This document shows positions 8,652 to 17,771 of a stretch of DNA of 64,000 nt, one piece after another (the stretch's first letter is position 1; the number at the start of each line of letters is the position of its first letter). The stretch is from NCBI RefSeq assembly GCF_014467285.1, contig NZ_NKHR01000020.1, forward strand, positions 6,034-70,033, read 5' to 3'. A program made the position numbers and the translations under genes. The DNA comes from Xenorhabdus sp014467285 (GTDB lineage Bacteria; Pseudomonadota; Gammaproteobacteria; Enterobacterales; Enterobacteriaceae). The notes beneath the pieces are model-generated. The model was not told where the DNA came from and searched no databases. It saw only the letters and a program-made list of their open reading frames with translations.

Positions 8652-9704
8652 TTATTCCATAACTGAAATTGTGACAAAGGGTTTCTTTTCCGGTTCGCCG
8701 AGAAAACTGGTCCACCCCAGATGGTTATTCTGCTTCGCTCCCAACACCATGCCGCTAACCTGATTCTCAGCCAGACCAAGGCGCAGTTCCCAGGCAAACT
8801 GACTGCGCATGACGAAGGAGATAAACATCACCAAAGGGAAATAGTTCTTTCCATCAGGCAGGAATGACAGAAACCGATCACGCGTCAGGTTATTGATGCT
8901 GAGCAGGAATTTTCCGCTGTAATCCCCAACCCATGAACCGATGGTGAAGTTATGTCCCAATACAGACAGTTCGGTATCACCGATTTTCTGCCCTTTATTG
9001 GTTCCCCCCAGACGATTCTGCTGATCCATCGGGATGGTGACTTTTCTGAATTGCCAGCCGTGCAGCGTGACATCCTGCAAATCAAAACAGTGGGAAACGA
9101 GGCTGCATATCACTTCCGGTGAGCGCCCAGGGCTTGCCAGCAATCCGGCATACGCCAGCATTTTGCTGTGGTTGATGTTCAGCATCCGGCGGTTGACATC
9201 ACTGCCTAAACCGACAAGAGAGAACATGCGCTGGGAAAAGCCATCTTCCCCGCTCTTCTTGAAGCAGATGTAATAGCGGTATTTCCGCCAGATCTGATGC
9301 AGGAGCGTAATTAAGCGATGGTTGAAAATATTGAGAAAATCCGTCAGTCGGTTTTCTCCTTGGGCATCTTCCCATGCCAGTGAATCCAGATAGTAGCCCG
9401 GCATCGGAGACTGGCTACCGTGCAATCCCATAAAGGAAACTTCCAATTCGAAGTATCCTTTGCTGGATTGTGTGAGTGAGATGACGTCACGAGTCGGAAA
9501 TGCCAGACTGGCACTGGATCGGAAACGGACAGATTCCAAATCGGGGCGATCTGTCTCTCCGGTTTTCTCCCACGCTACCGCAAGCTGGTTAAGCAGCTCA
9601 ACCAACTGGTAAAAGTTGTACTGTGAGATGTCCAATGCCAGCGGTGTGGCAGAACCCTGCTCAGTGATTACATCAACGAGTGTTGACCTATCTGTACCGG
9701 CCAT
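8652..9704 (-). CDS. tssG: T6SS baseplate protein TssG
   Basis: A 350-residue TssG (VasB/ImpH family), which with TssF builds the baseplate wedge around VgrG. Characteristic stretches are YNFYQLVELLNQL near the N-terminus, RFRSSASLAFPTRDV, MGLHGSQSPMPGYYLDSLAW, and the NRLGGTNKGQKIGDTELSVL segment typical of TssG. Its start overlaps the 3' end of tssF by 37 bases, which suggests translational coupling of the two wedge proteins. Confidence 0.94.
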   Translation of the reverse strand: MAGTDRSTLVDVITEQGSATPLALDISQYNFYQLVELLNQLAVAWEKTGETDRPDLESVRFRSSASLAFPTRDVISLTQSSKGYFELEVSFMGLHGSQSPMPGYYLDSLAWEDAQGENRLTDFLNIFNHRLITLLHQIWRKYRYYICFKKSGEDGFSQRMFSLVGLGSDVNRRMLNINHSKMLAYAGLLASPGRSPEVICSLVSHCFDLQDVTLHGWQFRKVTIPMDQQNRLGGTNKGQKIGDTELSVLGHNFTIGSWVGDYSGKFLLSINNLTRDRFLSFLPDGKNYFPLVMFISFVMRSQFAWELRLGLAENQVSGMVLGAKQNNHLGWTSFLGEPEKKPFVTISVME

Positions 9705-11500
9705 TCATAACATTCCTGATTATCTAGATTGATTACCTTCAACATATGAAAAGCATTGACGCTGGCATACAGTGAGAAAAACCGTGACAGAATCGTACTG
9801 AACAGATAAAGCTCGCCTTCTGAACTGAATGCCTGTTGCCGGATATAGAGCGTTGAGCGCAATCCACGCACAGGCTGACCACGGAACAGACGATCTGTCG
9901 GCTCTGTTTCAATCTTTTCAATGGCATCAAGACGTTTCTGCGATGAGCGCTTGGACTGTCGGTTGTGAATACTTGGAAAATCGTAAGTACGCAGTACCTG
10001 TTTCAGCGCGTCCCTATCTAGCAATGACATGTAGTTCAGCGACATGTTTGACAGCAGTGACCAATGCAACCCGCCATCCAGCAGAGGATAGAGAGGCACT
10101 GACGGCCGCGTGATATTACGGAATGTCGCAAATGACGGGCTGCCGATTGAGGGATAATTAATATCGCCAACACGCAGTTCCAGCGGCAATTCACGGTTGG
10201 TACAGGTCAATCTGATAGAGACATTCTCTTTCAGCTTGAGTCTGAGCAGATCGGATTCATCTCCCCGCACAAAAGAGATGAAATGTTCCAACCCCCTGCG
10301 GAAAGGCGATTCTTTCACCCGAAGGCGGTAATAACGCATTGAGCGTTCGTCTTCGTTATCAATCTGGTGATTGAAACTCTCAAACGGGGTATAAACACGT
10401 TCGCCAATACGGGCGCGGCTGCGTTCGCCATTTTCACCTGTCAGCCAGCTTTCTACGCCGTCAATGGAGAAAATGTCGTAGTTATCTGGAAAACTGTAAC
10501 TGGCCTTCAATGGATATTCAGTCTGACTGCCATTGAGTTCAATGGCTTCACTGTCCATAGGGAACAGGTTGATTGCCGGCGTACAGTGCAGACGAAAAGT
10601 GTCATGGCGGATCTTGGCTTCTGGTGGCAGTGCCTGAGAAAAATGTAAATTCAGTTTGAAATCTTTGGTTTTAAGATCCTCAGACAGTTTCGGGAAGCCT
10701 TTTACATCAAAAAACAGGAAGCTTTCCGCGAAACAGAAATATTCCTGCAAAATGCGATATCCCATGTAAGCATTTTTCGGGTAAGGCAACAGCGCATCTT
10801 CCCGCTCAAATCCCACGGGCACAAAATCAAAATCGGGCAGCGGGATCACGGTATCGCCCACAACCAATTCCGCTTTTCTGAAGTAATAGCAGAGCCAGAA
10901 ATAGAGCTGAGAAGTGGTATAGTCATCACCACTCAGATAAAAGCGCAGTTTGTCCAGCTCCAGTTCATGCAGGCTCAGTTCGGTCTTCGAGGCAAAATTC
11001 AGGCCGATGATCCCGTTCTCATTACTGTTATTGACGGAAATGTCGCGGATGGAAAGGGGAAATAACCACACATCACGGCAGAGCGTGAAGGTACAGCGAC
11101 CGTGATCGTCTTTTTTACCATCCGATTTTTCGTTCGAATAAATATCATCTTGAGTCGACAGCGTGTGGCTCATAATCTGAGTGCCACGCTTAACCTGTGT
11201 CGCTTTCGTCACCACGCTCTCATCAGGGGTATACTCAATGATGGTCATGCTTGGGGTTGGACGCAGATAGTTCGGCCAAAGCATATTGAGCAGGCCGTGG
11301 GTCAATTCAGGGAACTGATCATCAATCTTTGCCCGCAGGTTGCCTGTCAGGAATGCAAAACCTTCGAGCAAACGCTCAACGTCGGGGTCAGAACCTTGTT
11401 CTGACAGAAATGCAGCAAGATGAGGACGCTCAACTGCGGCTTCTTTCCCCAGTTGTCGCAGATAGTTCAACTCATCTCTGAAATATTTTTCAAATGACAT
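9668..11500 (-). CDS. tssF: T6SS baseplate protein TssF
   Basis: A 610-residue TssF (VasA/ImpG family), two copies of which pair with one TssG in the wedge. The N-terminal SFEKYFRDELNYLRQLGKE, the LEGFAFLTGNLRAKIDDQFP segment and LLNMLWPNYLRPTPSMTIIE are family hallmarks. The C-terminal IRQQAFSSEGELYLFSTILS and FFSLYASVNAFHML are also typical. The start is directly adjacent to the tssE stop and the stop lies inside tssG. Confidence 0.95.
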   Translation of the reverse strand: MSFEKYFRDELNYLRQLGKEAAVERPHLAAFLSEQGSDPDVERLLEGFAFLTGNLRAKIDDQFPELTHGLLNMLWPNYLRPTPSMTIIEYTPDESVVTKATQVKRGTQIMSHTLSTQDDIYSNEKSDGKKDDHGRCTFTLCRDVWLFPLSIRDISVNNSNENGIIGLNFASKTELSLHELELDKLRFYLSGDDYTTSQLYFWLCYYFRKAELVVGDTVIPLPDFDFVPVGFEREDALLPYPKNAYMGYRILQEYFCFAESFLFFDVKGFPKLSEDLKTKDFKLNLHFSQALPPEAKIRHDTFRLHCTPAINLFPMDSEAIELNGSQTEYPLKASYSFPDNYDIFSIDGVESWLTGENGERSRARIGERVYTPFESFNHQIDNEDERSMRYYRLRVKESPFRRGLEHFISFVRGDESDLLRLKLKENVSIRLTCTNRELPLELRVGDINYPSIGSPSFATFRNITRPSVPLYPLLDGGLHWSLLSNMSLNYMSLLDRDALKQVLRTYDFPSIHNRQSKRSSQKRLDAIEKIETEPTDRLFRGQPVRGLRSTLYIRQQAFSSEGELYLFSTILSRFFSLYASVNAFHMLKVINLDNQECYEWPVQIGQHSLM

Positions 11501-11941
11501 TTATTGAGTTCGCTCCAGGCAGTAGCGTCGGTTGTTATCCAACTGGATGCTAAATTCCACAAGGTCGTTGATATCATCCAGAGAAATTTCAGCGCTGATA
11601 TGAAAGTTCAGCAGCAACGGATCTGAATCATCATTGATAGCGCTGACAGAAACCGCTGATATTCTGGGCTCATAATTTCTGATGCACTCTTCAATCGCCC
11701 ATTCGATACTTTGCTTGAAATCCACCGATGTTGCGGTCGCGTCATTAAGATCAATGACACCCAGGTCAATGGCGCTTTGGCACGCACCGGGACGGGAATT
11801 CAGCACTTGATTCAAATGCTTCTTGATAGAATCAAGCAGTGCACGCATCCTTGACTGACGGGAAGAGCCGGAGCTCTTCCCTTGAATGCGCTCGAACAGA
11901 CTGGCAGAGCTGCCTCTGTTCCAACTGTACAGCGCAGCCAT
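11501..11941 (-). CDS. tssE: T6SS baseplate protein TssE (gp25-like)
   Basis: A 146-residue protein of the T4 gp25/lysozyme-like baseplate family that initiates sheath polymerisation. It shows N-terminal SASLFERIQG, the helical IKKHLNQVLNSRPG segment, and the gp25 core with EECIRNYEPRISAVSV and FHISAEI. The Glu in the NYEPR motif, important for gp25 sheath docking, is retained. It starts 2 bases after the tssC stop. Confidence 0.93.
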   Translation of the reverse strand: MAALYSWNRGSSASLFERIQGKSSGSSRQSRMRALLDSIKKHLNQVLNSRPGACQSAIDLGVIDLNDATATSVDFKQSIEWAIEECIRNYEPRISAVSVSAINDDSDPLLLNFHISAEISLDDINDLVEFSIQLDNNRRYCLERTQ

Positions 11942-11943
11942 GA

Positions 11944-13422
11944 TTATTCCTTATCCAAACGTCCAACCAGAGACAGTTCGAAGCTTGCACCCATGTACTT
12001 GAAGTGCGGGCGAACCTGCATCGCAACCTGATACCAGCCTGGATCGCCTTCAACATCCAGGACCTTGATTTCGGCTGCACGCAGAGGACGACGGCTGCGA
12101 ACGTCAGTGGGTGGGTTTTCCTGATCAGCAATGTACTGTTTCAGCCACATGTTCAGTTCACGCTCCAGATCCTGACGCTCTTTCCAGGAGCCGATCTGTT
12201 CACGCTGCAATACTTTGATGTAGTGAGCCAGACGGTTGATGATGAACATGTACGGAAGCTGCGTACCCAACTTGTAGTTGGTTTCCGCGATTTTCCCTTC
12301 ACGGGTATTCGGGAAAACTTTTGGCTTCTGCACTGAGTTTGCAGAGAAGAATGCGGCGTTATCGCTACCCTTACGCATGGTCAGGGTGATGAAACCTTCT
12401 TCTGCCAGTTCAAATTCACGACGGTCAGTGATCAGAACTTCGGTTGGGATCTTCGCCTGAACCTGGCCCATTGCTTCGTACAGGTGAACAGGCAGGTCGC
12501 TTACAGCACCACCGCTCTGTGGGCCAATGATGTTTGGACACCAACGGTATTTAGCGAAGCTGTCAGTCAGACAACTTGCCAGCAAGTACGCAGTGTTACC
12601 CCACAGGAAGTGCTCGTGGTCACGGCTGACATTTTCCTGATAGTTGAAGTTCTTGATTGGGTTTTCAACACTGGAATAAGGCAGACGCAGTAAGAAGCGA
12701 GGAGCCGTCAGGCCTAAGTAACGTGAATCTTCAGATTCGCGCAGTGCACGCCATTTAGTATGTGAAGGGCCTTCGAAGACAGACTTCAGATCTTTGATGG
12801 CAGGCAGATCGGTAAAGCTGTTAACACCGAAGAACTCAGGTGAAACAGAAGACAAGAATGGCGCATGAGCCATCGCACCCACTGAACTAACGTACTGCAT
12901 CAGTTTGATGTCAGGTGTTGTGTTACCGAACGCATAGTTACCGATGACGGCAGCAACAGGTTCACCACCGAACTGGCCGTAGCCTGTGGAGTAAACGTGT
13001 TTGTAGAAACCAGACTGAATAATTTCAGGAGAGAATTCAAAATCTTCCAACAATTCATCTTTAGTGGCATGAATGATGTTGATTTTGATGTTTTCACGGA
13101 AATCAGTGCGATCCACCAGAATTTTCAGTGAACGCCAAGAAGATTCCAGTTCCTGGAATTGCTTGGCATGCATAATTTCATCCATCTGCTCGCTGAGCTT
13201 TTTGTCCAGCTCAACGATCATTTTATCAACAAGCAGTTTATTGATAGGTTCTTCGTTAGAGCCAGTGTCCAAAATGCTGCCAATAAACGCGGCAACACCT
13301 TGTTTAGCAATGTAGTAGCCGTCATTTTCCGGTGTCATTCTCGCTTGGGACATAATCTCATCAAGCAAGGAGGTCGTTGCGCCAGAAGCAATAGCTGTAC
13401 TGTTTTCTTCGTGCTGAGCCAT
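11944..13422 (-). CDS. tssC: T6SS contractile sheath large subunit TssC (VipB)
   Basis: A 492-residue TssC, the large subunit of the contractile sheath. Family sequence includes LDKKLSEQMDEIMHAKQFQE, LESSWRSLKILVDRTDFREN, YGQFGGEPVAAVIGNYAF, HTKWRALRESEDSRYLGL and the C-terminal VAMQVRPHFKYMGASFELSL. Length and ends fit the family. It lies 20 bases downstream of tssB, the partner with which it polymerises, and this stretch has a good ribosome-binding site (AAAGGAATT). Confidence 0.97.
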   Translation of the reverse strand: MAQHEENSTAIASGATTSLLDEIMSQARMTPENDGYYIAKQGVAAFIGSILDTGSNEEPINKLLVDKMIVELDKKLSEQMDEIMHAKQFQELESSWRSLKILVDRTDFRENIKINIIHATKDELLEDFEFSPEIIQSGFYKHVYSTGYGQFGGEPVAAVIGNYAFGNTTPDIKLMQYVSSVGAMAHAPFLSSVSPEFFGVNSFTDLPAIKDLKSVFEGPSHTKWRALRESEDSRYLGLTAPRFLLRLPYSSVENPIKNFNYQENVSRDHEHFLWGNTAYLLASCLTDSFAKYRWCPNIIGPQSGGAVSDLPVHLYEAMGQVQAKIPTEVLITDRREFELAEEGFITLTMRKGSDNAAFFSANSVQKPKVFPNTREGKIAETNYKLGTQLPYMFIINRLAHYIKVLQREQIGSWKERQDLERELNMWLKQYIADQENPPTDVRSRRPLRAAEIKVLDVEGDPGWYQVAMQVRPHFKYMGASFELSLVGRLDKE

Positions 13423-13442
13423 TTAAAAATTCCTTTAACCAG

Positions 13443-13940
13443 TTATTTTTTATTGACGATTTCAAGTTCTTTCAGGAGTTGCTCACGAACGGATTCATCA
13501 TCCAGCAGTGACTGTAAGCGAGAACGAAATGCCGGGATATTTCCCAATGGGCCTTTTAACGCAACTAATGCCTCACGAAGTTCGAGAAGTTTATTTAATT
13601 CAGGGACTTTCTTCGCGATATTATCTGGTGAAAAATCGCTCAGAGATTTTATATCTACATTAACTGATAGATCTTCTTCACTTTTTTCATCAAGGCGGTT
13701 AGGAACATTAAAAGTCAGGTTGATGTTCGCTTCATTCATTACGGCATTAAAGTTGTTCTTATTGATAGAAACTGTTTGCCGTTCTTCAATTGGCGTATCT
13801 TCGCTCTTTCCTTTCAAGTCACCAACAACCAGAAGATTCAGAGGTAATTCAACTTCTGCGGTTTGATCACCGGTATTAGGAACATACTTAATATTAATTC
13901 TTTCTTTCGGAGCTACGCTACCTGGACTATTCTTACTCAT
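13443..13940 (-). CDS. tssB: T6SS contractile sheath small subunit TssB (VipA)
   Basis: A 165-residue TssB, first gene of the leftward T6SS operon. It has N-terminal SVAPKERINIKYVP, the LPLNLLVVGDLKG strand used for sheath inter-subunit contacts, and INKNNFNAVMNEANINLTF. The C-terminal helices end in LLKELEIVNKK. Upstream lies a 0.9 kb AT-rich region shared with divergent hcp, where the operon promoter must be; I see no canonical -24/-12 sigma-54 element there. Confidence 0.96.
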   Translation of the reverse strand: MSKNSPGSVAPKERINIKYVPNTGDQTAEVELPLNLLVVGDLKGKSEDTPIEERQTVSINKNNFNAVMNEANINLTFNVPNRLDEKSEEDLSVNVDIKSLSDFSPDNIAKKVPELNKLLELREALVALKGPLGNIPAFRSRLQSLLDDESVREQLLKELEIVNKK

Positions 13941-14858
13941 ATTTGAATCCCTTTGGCTAATACAACCATGAACTGTCTAACAACTCATTATTGGTGAGAG
14001 AATGATTCCAATGTTTACCTATATAGCAAATACAGAAGATCTCCCTAAAAAAATAGGCAAAAGAAGATAACTATATTTGCAGGCACGAATAGTTTTATAT
14101 CAACATATAGTTAAATAATCAGATATATCCTATCCAATCGTGGAAATAACATCGATATGAAAAATCGTCAAGTTCGAGTTTGACATTTTATTTTTTTGAT
14201 GTAAAGCCAAAACACAAATTGATAAAAGCCTCTATTCAAGCTTTTAATCCATTCATATCAATACATAGCCAGTTATAAACAATTTTTTCTCTTACAATAG
14301 AGAAAAGTTTGGTTTTACTCTCTACAGGAGTATGCAGACCTATTACCTGTTAATTGTATAAAAAGAAATATTTTTCATTTTCACCTGAATAAAATATAAC
14401 CTTAAAGTCGTATTTCATAATTATCGTCAATATCATTTTTTATTCTATTTTGATTAATTATTTATCATTACAATCCAAATTATTTTCATTTTTTTGATCT
14501 AGTTAACACTTTCTGCATGATCATGAAAAACATTTAAATTAAAAATAAAATATCATTATATATCAATATGTTAAAATGACACCAAAATCAGAGAACATTT
14601 TATAACCAGTTTAACCGGCTTATTGTTTATAAAAACTCAGCCATAAATTTTACAACGGCAATGATTATAAAATTTTTATTTGTCATTGAATTAGAGTGCG
14701 AGTTGCATTTTCCAAATGACTTTGCATTAGACAATTTCAGCTTTATTATTCGCCCCGAGTGTTTGGCAAACGATAATTTCATTTGATTCATAAATGGAAT
14801 AATCACGCAAGGAACGAACACTTACACTAATATTGGTAATTTTTTATAGGATATTCAT
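13941..14858. promoter_or_regulatory. Long AT-rich divergent promoter region between tssB and hcp
   Basis: About 0.9 kb without a credible gene separates the two T6SS transcription units. It should hold both promoters and a long leader for hcp. A perfect 8-bp inverted repeat with a 6-base loop lies at 14285-14306 (TTTTCTCT / AGAGAAAA). I looked for GG-N10-GC sigma-54 signatures in both directions (14281-14858 for hcp and about 13941-14300 for tssB) and found none with the right spacing. The hcp ribosome-binding site is AGGA, 7 bases before its ATG. The strong AT bias is typical of H-NS-bound horizontally acquired loci, but that is inference. Confidence 0.5.
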
Positions 14859-15377
14859 ATGCCAACTCCATGTTATATTTCCATCAATGGTAAAACTCAG
14901 GGCAATATTACCGCTGGCGCATTCACTGCTGAATCCGTAGGTAATATCTTTGTTCAAGGTCACGAAGACGAAATGCTGGTTCAAGAATTTGACCACATCG
15001 TTACTGTTCCAACTGATCCACAGTCTGGACAGCCTTCTGGCCAGCGTGCGCACAAGCCATTCCGCTTTACCGTTGCATTGAATAAAGCAGTTCCTCTGCT
15101 TTACAACGCATTAGCTTCTGGCGAAATGCTGACTACTGTAGAGCTGAAATGGTACCGTACATCTATCGAAGGTAAACAAGAGCATTTCTTCACTACTAAA
15201 CTGGTAGATGCAACTATCGTTGATATCGACTGCAAAATGCCACACTGCCAGGACCCAGCAAAATCTGAGTTCACTCAGTTGGTTCGTGTTTCTCTTTCTT
15301 ATCGTAAGATCGAGTGGGAACACACTACTGCTGGTACTTCTGGTGCTGACGACTGGCGCGCGCCAATTGTTGCTTAA
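14859..15377 (+). CDS. hcp: T6SS tube protein Hcp (TssD)
   Basis: A 172-residue Hcp, which stacks as hexameric rings to form the inner tube and is exported. It opens MPTPCYISINGKTQGNITAG and has the family motifs VQGHEDEMLVQEFDHIV, PTDPQSGQPSGQRAHKPF, and LVRVSLSYRKIEWEHTTAGT. The C-terminal TAGTSGADDWRAP end is typical of the enterobacterial Hcp clade. Hcp lies apart from and divergent to the structural operon, allowing separate, higher expression. No vgrG or effector gene follows it; the next genes are a two-partner secretion pair. Confidence 0.96.
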   Translation: MPTPCYISINGKTQGNITAGAFTAESVGNIFVQGHEDEMLVQEFDHIVTVPTDPQSGQPSGQRAHKPFRFTVALNKAVPLLYNALASGEMLTTVELKWYRTSIEGKQEHFFTTKLVDATIVDIDCKMPHCQDPAKSEFTQLVRVSLSYRKIEWEHTTAGTSGADDWRAPIVA

Positions 15378-15976
15378 TATCTTCTTCATTAAGTATTAAG
15401 TAATAACCTTTCAGCCAATGAATATTATTCATTGGCTGATTCAATCAGATATTTCTTGATTTACCTGCCAATTTAATTTAATTCCTTTTTTTCTCTCTTA
15501 TATTTGTTTTTCTGATTCTTTCCCGCTGTCAGATTTTTATGTAGTAATTATTTTCACAATGAATAAAGATGAATGAATTCATAATTACATTTGTCATTAA
15601 TGAACAATAAATCATCTAATGATAAATAAATGCCTTGCCTCATGTTTTGCCCCTTTCCCCTAAAAACCCTTTCATCAATATGACATAAGCAAAACTTTCA
15701 AATAAACAGCACAAAGTGAAACGGGAATTTTAATTAAAGCTAAATTGCATTTGACTTATATCCTTAATAATTAGAAGGAAAATAACTAATGCGAGTTATT
15801 ATAAGTCACTAAAAGAAATTTATAACTACAAATAATCGTTCAGAACAAAAAGCAACTATTAATCAGTACAAAATAAAATATTTTCTATGCTCTAATGATT
15901 AATTAATAAACCAGGAAGGTTAATCTTAACCCAACACGATACTTTTCCCATCAACTATTGTCATTTGGGTACTCCC
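15378..15976. other. AT-rich spacer between hcp and the TPS transporter gene
   Basis: About 0.6 kb with no credible gene. It contains the strong stem-loop just after hcp (listed separately) and then AT-rich sequence that must hold the promoter of the downstream two-partner secretion genes. I cannot pick out a convincing -35/-10 pair. Confidence 0.5.
15411..15439 (+). terminator. Stem-loop downstream of hcp
   Basis: A perfect 13-bp stem with a 3-base loop (TCAGCCAATGAAT / ATTCATTGGCTGA), 34 bases after the hcp stop. The following sequence has only scattered T residues, so it may act as a leaky terminator or as an mRNA 3' end stabiliser for the abundant hcp message. Confidence 0.65.
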
Positions 15977-17668
15977 ATGATTAAAAGGACGACAATTTTC
16001 ATCTTATTAGGTACTGCACTTCAGGTAAACGCATCACCTGATGTGATGTCCACTATTCTCCCTACAGATGAAACGAGAAGAACCTTACAGGATAGCTCAA
16101 GGGAAATAGATCAGTTAATTGAAGAACGCCGCCATCAGGGACTAATCAATCGTACCGATAGTGTGTCACCACAAAAAGTTTCCCCTGTACTGGTGGATGC
16201 ACCACCGTGCCTGGCTATCAACGGCGTTTATCTTCAGGGCATTACTCTACTTTCGCTGAGTGACTTAAATTCGCTCAGCGCACTTCCCGAGAGTTGTATC
16301 ACCAGCAATGATATTAATAAGCTATCAGCAGAAATAACTAACCTTTATGTTGCCAAAGGCTATATTACAGCGCGAGTGCAATTTATTCCCCCCAACCAAA
16401 ATGGCGAACTGGGGATCAATGTGGTTGAAGGTTTTGTTGAAGCGGTAGAAGGCAGTGATCGCTGGATCAATAGCCAGACGCTCTTCCCGAACCTGATAAA
16501 CAAGCCACTGAACCTGAACCAACTTGATCAAGGTCTGGATCAGGCGAATCGTCTGCGCTCAAACAAAACAACTCTCGATATTCTGCCCGGTACAGTTAAT
16601 GGTGGCTCCATCGTTAAACTGCACAACCGGCATTCCACCCCGTGGAGAATAACCACCACAACCGATAATTACGGGCAAAAAAGCACCGGGAAATGGATTA
16701 CGCGGCTTAATGCCAGTGTAGACAGCCCACTGGGATTATCTGACTTTGCCAGCCTCAGTGGCAGCAGCACGATTGATAAACCCAATCACCAGTACAACCG
16801 CGCCTATACCCTGTTTTATTCGATCCCTTACGGCGCCGTTACTGTCAGCGGATTCAACAGCTATTCCCAATATACCGGCCATCCGCACTTTCAGAGGCAT
16901 TCGTTCAAGATACACGGAAATTCAAAGCAAACAGGAATGCGTACCGATTGGGTATTCCATCGCAATCAATATCAGATCGATACCCTACACGCCCAATTGG
17001 CTTACAAGAATTACAGCAACTATTTCGGGGGCTCCAAACTTATTACCAGTAGCCAGACATTGAGTATATTAGAGCTAGGAATTAACCACTTACAAATCAT
17101 TCCCGCAGGGTTGATCTCCCTTGATATGAGTATTGAACAGGGAATGCCGTGGTTTGGTGCCCAGACCGGCATAACCAGTCTGAATAACCGATTTACCAAA
17201 GGTAAATTATCAGCAAATTTGCAGCAGCGTTTCAAGCTCTTTGATAAGCCTTACCATTTTAATAGCCAATTTTACGCCCAGTACAGCCCAAGTGGGCTGC
17301 CGGGTGTTGAGTGGGTTAATGTGACCGACCGCAATACGGTACGAGGTTTCAGCAAAAATGTGTCATCAGGCGATAACGGCTGGTATCTGAGGAATACGCT
17401 TTCCCACTCAATACCCATCTCTAATGGCTCACTGTCACTGCGTACAGGCGTGGATATCGGACAGACCAAAGGCCATCGCAGTCAGAATAACAGGCAAAGC
17501 AACCAGAATAACTGGCAAAGCAGTGCCGGATTAAGTGCTGGTCTGACACTGCGCTATCAGCAACTGGTTGCCGATATCGAGGTAAGCCGAGGCAAATTGC
17601 TCTCCCATCAAAATAGGAACACGGATGAACCTATGCAACTGTTAACCCGCTTTTCTTACACTTTTTAG
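15977..17668 (+). CDS. xhlB: Two-partner secretion outer-membrane transporter (TpsB; XhlB/ShlB-like)
   Basis: The start is the ATG at 15977, because the sequence from there is a normal signal peptide (MIKRTTIFILLGTALQVNAS); an upstream TTG at 15965 is less likely. The 563-residue protein has an N-terminal plug-helix region, POTRA domains (INGVYLQGITLLSLSDLNSL and NKLSAEITNLYVAKGYITAR) and a C-terminal 16-strand FhaC-type barrel ending RFSYTF, with the terminal Phe typical of outer-membrane barrels. It exports the TpsA encoded 103 bases downstream. The symbol rests on resemblance to the Xenorhabdus haemolysin transporter and was not verified by alignment. Confidence 0.85.
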   Translation: MIKRTTIFILLGTALQVNASPDVMSTILPTDETRRTLQDSSREIDQLIEERRHQGLINRTDSVSPQKVSPVLVDAPPCLAINGVYLQGITLLSLSDLNSLSALPESCITSNDINKLSAEITNLYVAKGYITARVQFIPPNQNGELGINVVEGFVEAVEGSDRWINSQTLFPNLINKPLNLNQLDQGLDQANRLRSNKTTLDILPGTVNGGSIVKLHNRHSTPWRITTTTDNYGQKSTGKWITRLNASVDSPLGLSDFASLSGSSTIDKPNHQYNRAYTLFYSIPYGAVTVSGFNSYSQYTGHPHFQRHSFKIHGNSKQTGMRTDWVFHRNQYQIDTLHAQLAYKNYSNYFGGSKLITSSQTLSILELGINHLQIIPAGLISLDMSIEQGMPWFGAQTGITSLNNRFTKGKLSANLQQRFKLFDKPYHFNSQFYAQYSPSGLPGVEWVNVTDRNTVRGFSKNVSSGDNGWYLRNTLSHSIPISNGSLSLRTGVDIGQTKGHRSQNNRQSNQNNWQSSAGLSAGLTLRYQQLVADIEVSRGKLLSHQNRNTDEPMQLLTRFSYTF

Positions 17669-17709
17669 TTTATTACACCATTTGACGTTTTTTTAACGCA
17701 GACAGTTTT

Positions 17710-17726
17710 GGGGATTATCCATCCCC
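17710..17726 (+). other. Intercistronic hairpin in the TPS operon
   Basis: A 6-bp GC-rich stem (GGGGAT / ATCCCC) with a 5-base loop sits between the transporter and exoprotein genes. It lacks a T tract, so it is more likely to affect mRNA processing or relative expression than to terminate transcription. Confidence 0.35.
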
Positions 17727-17771
17727 AGAGCGCTGCACATAGCAATAAAGAAAGTAAATCAAGGTAATTAT

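Noticed and set aside
14627..14821. Minus-strand 64-residue frame upstream of hcp
   Set aside because: AT-rich frame with no ribosome-binding site and no protein-like pattern; probably hcp leader DNA.
14581..14858. Possible sigma-54 promoter of hcp (TGGCA near 14773 and TGGAA near 14795)
   Set aside because: The GG-to-GC spacing is wrong (no GC, or 9 instead of 10 bases).
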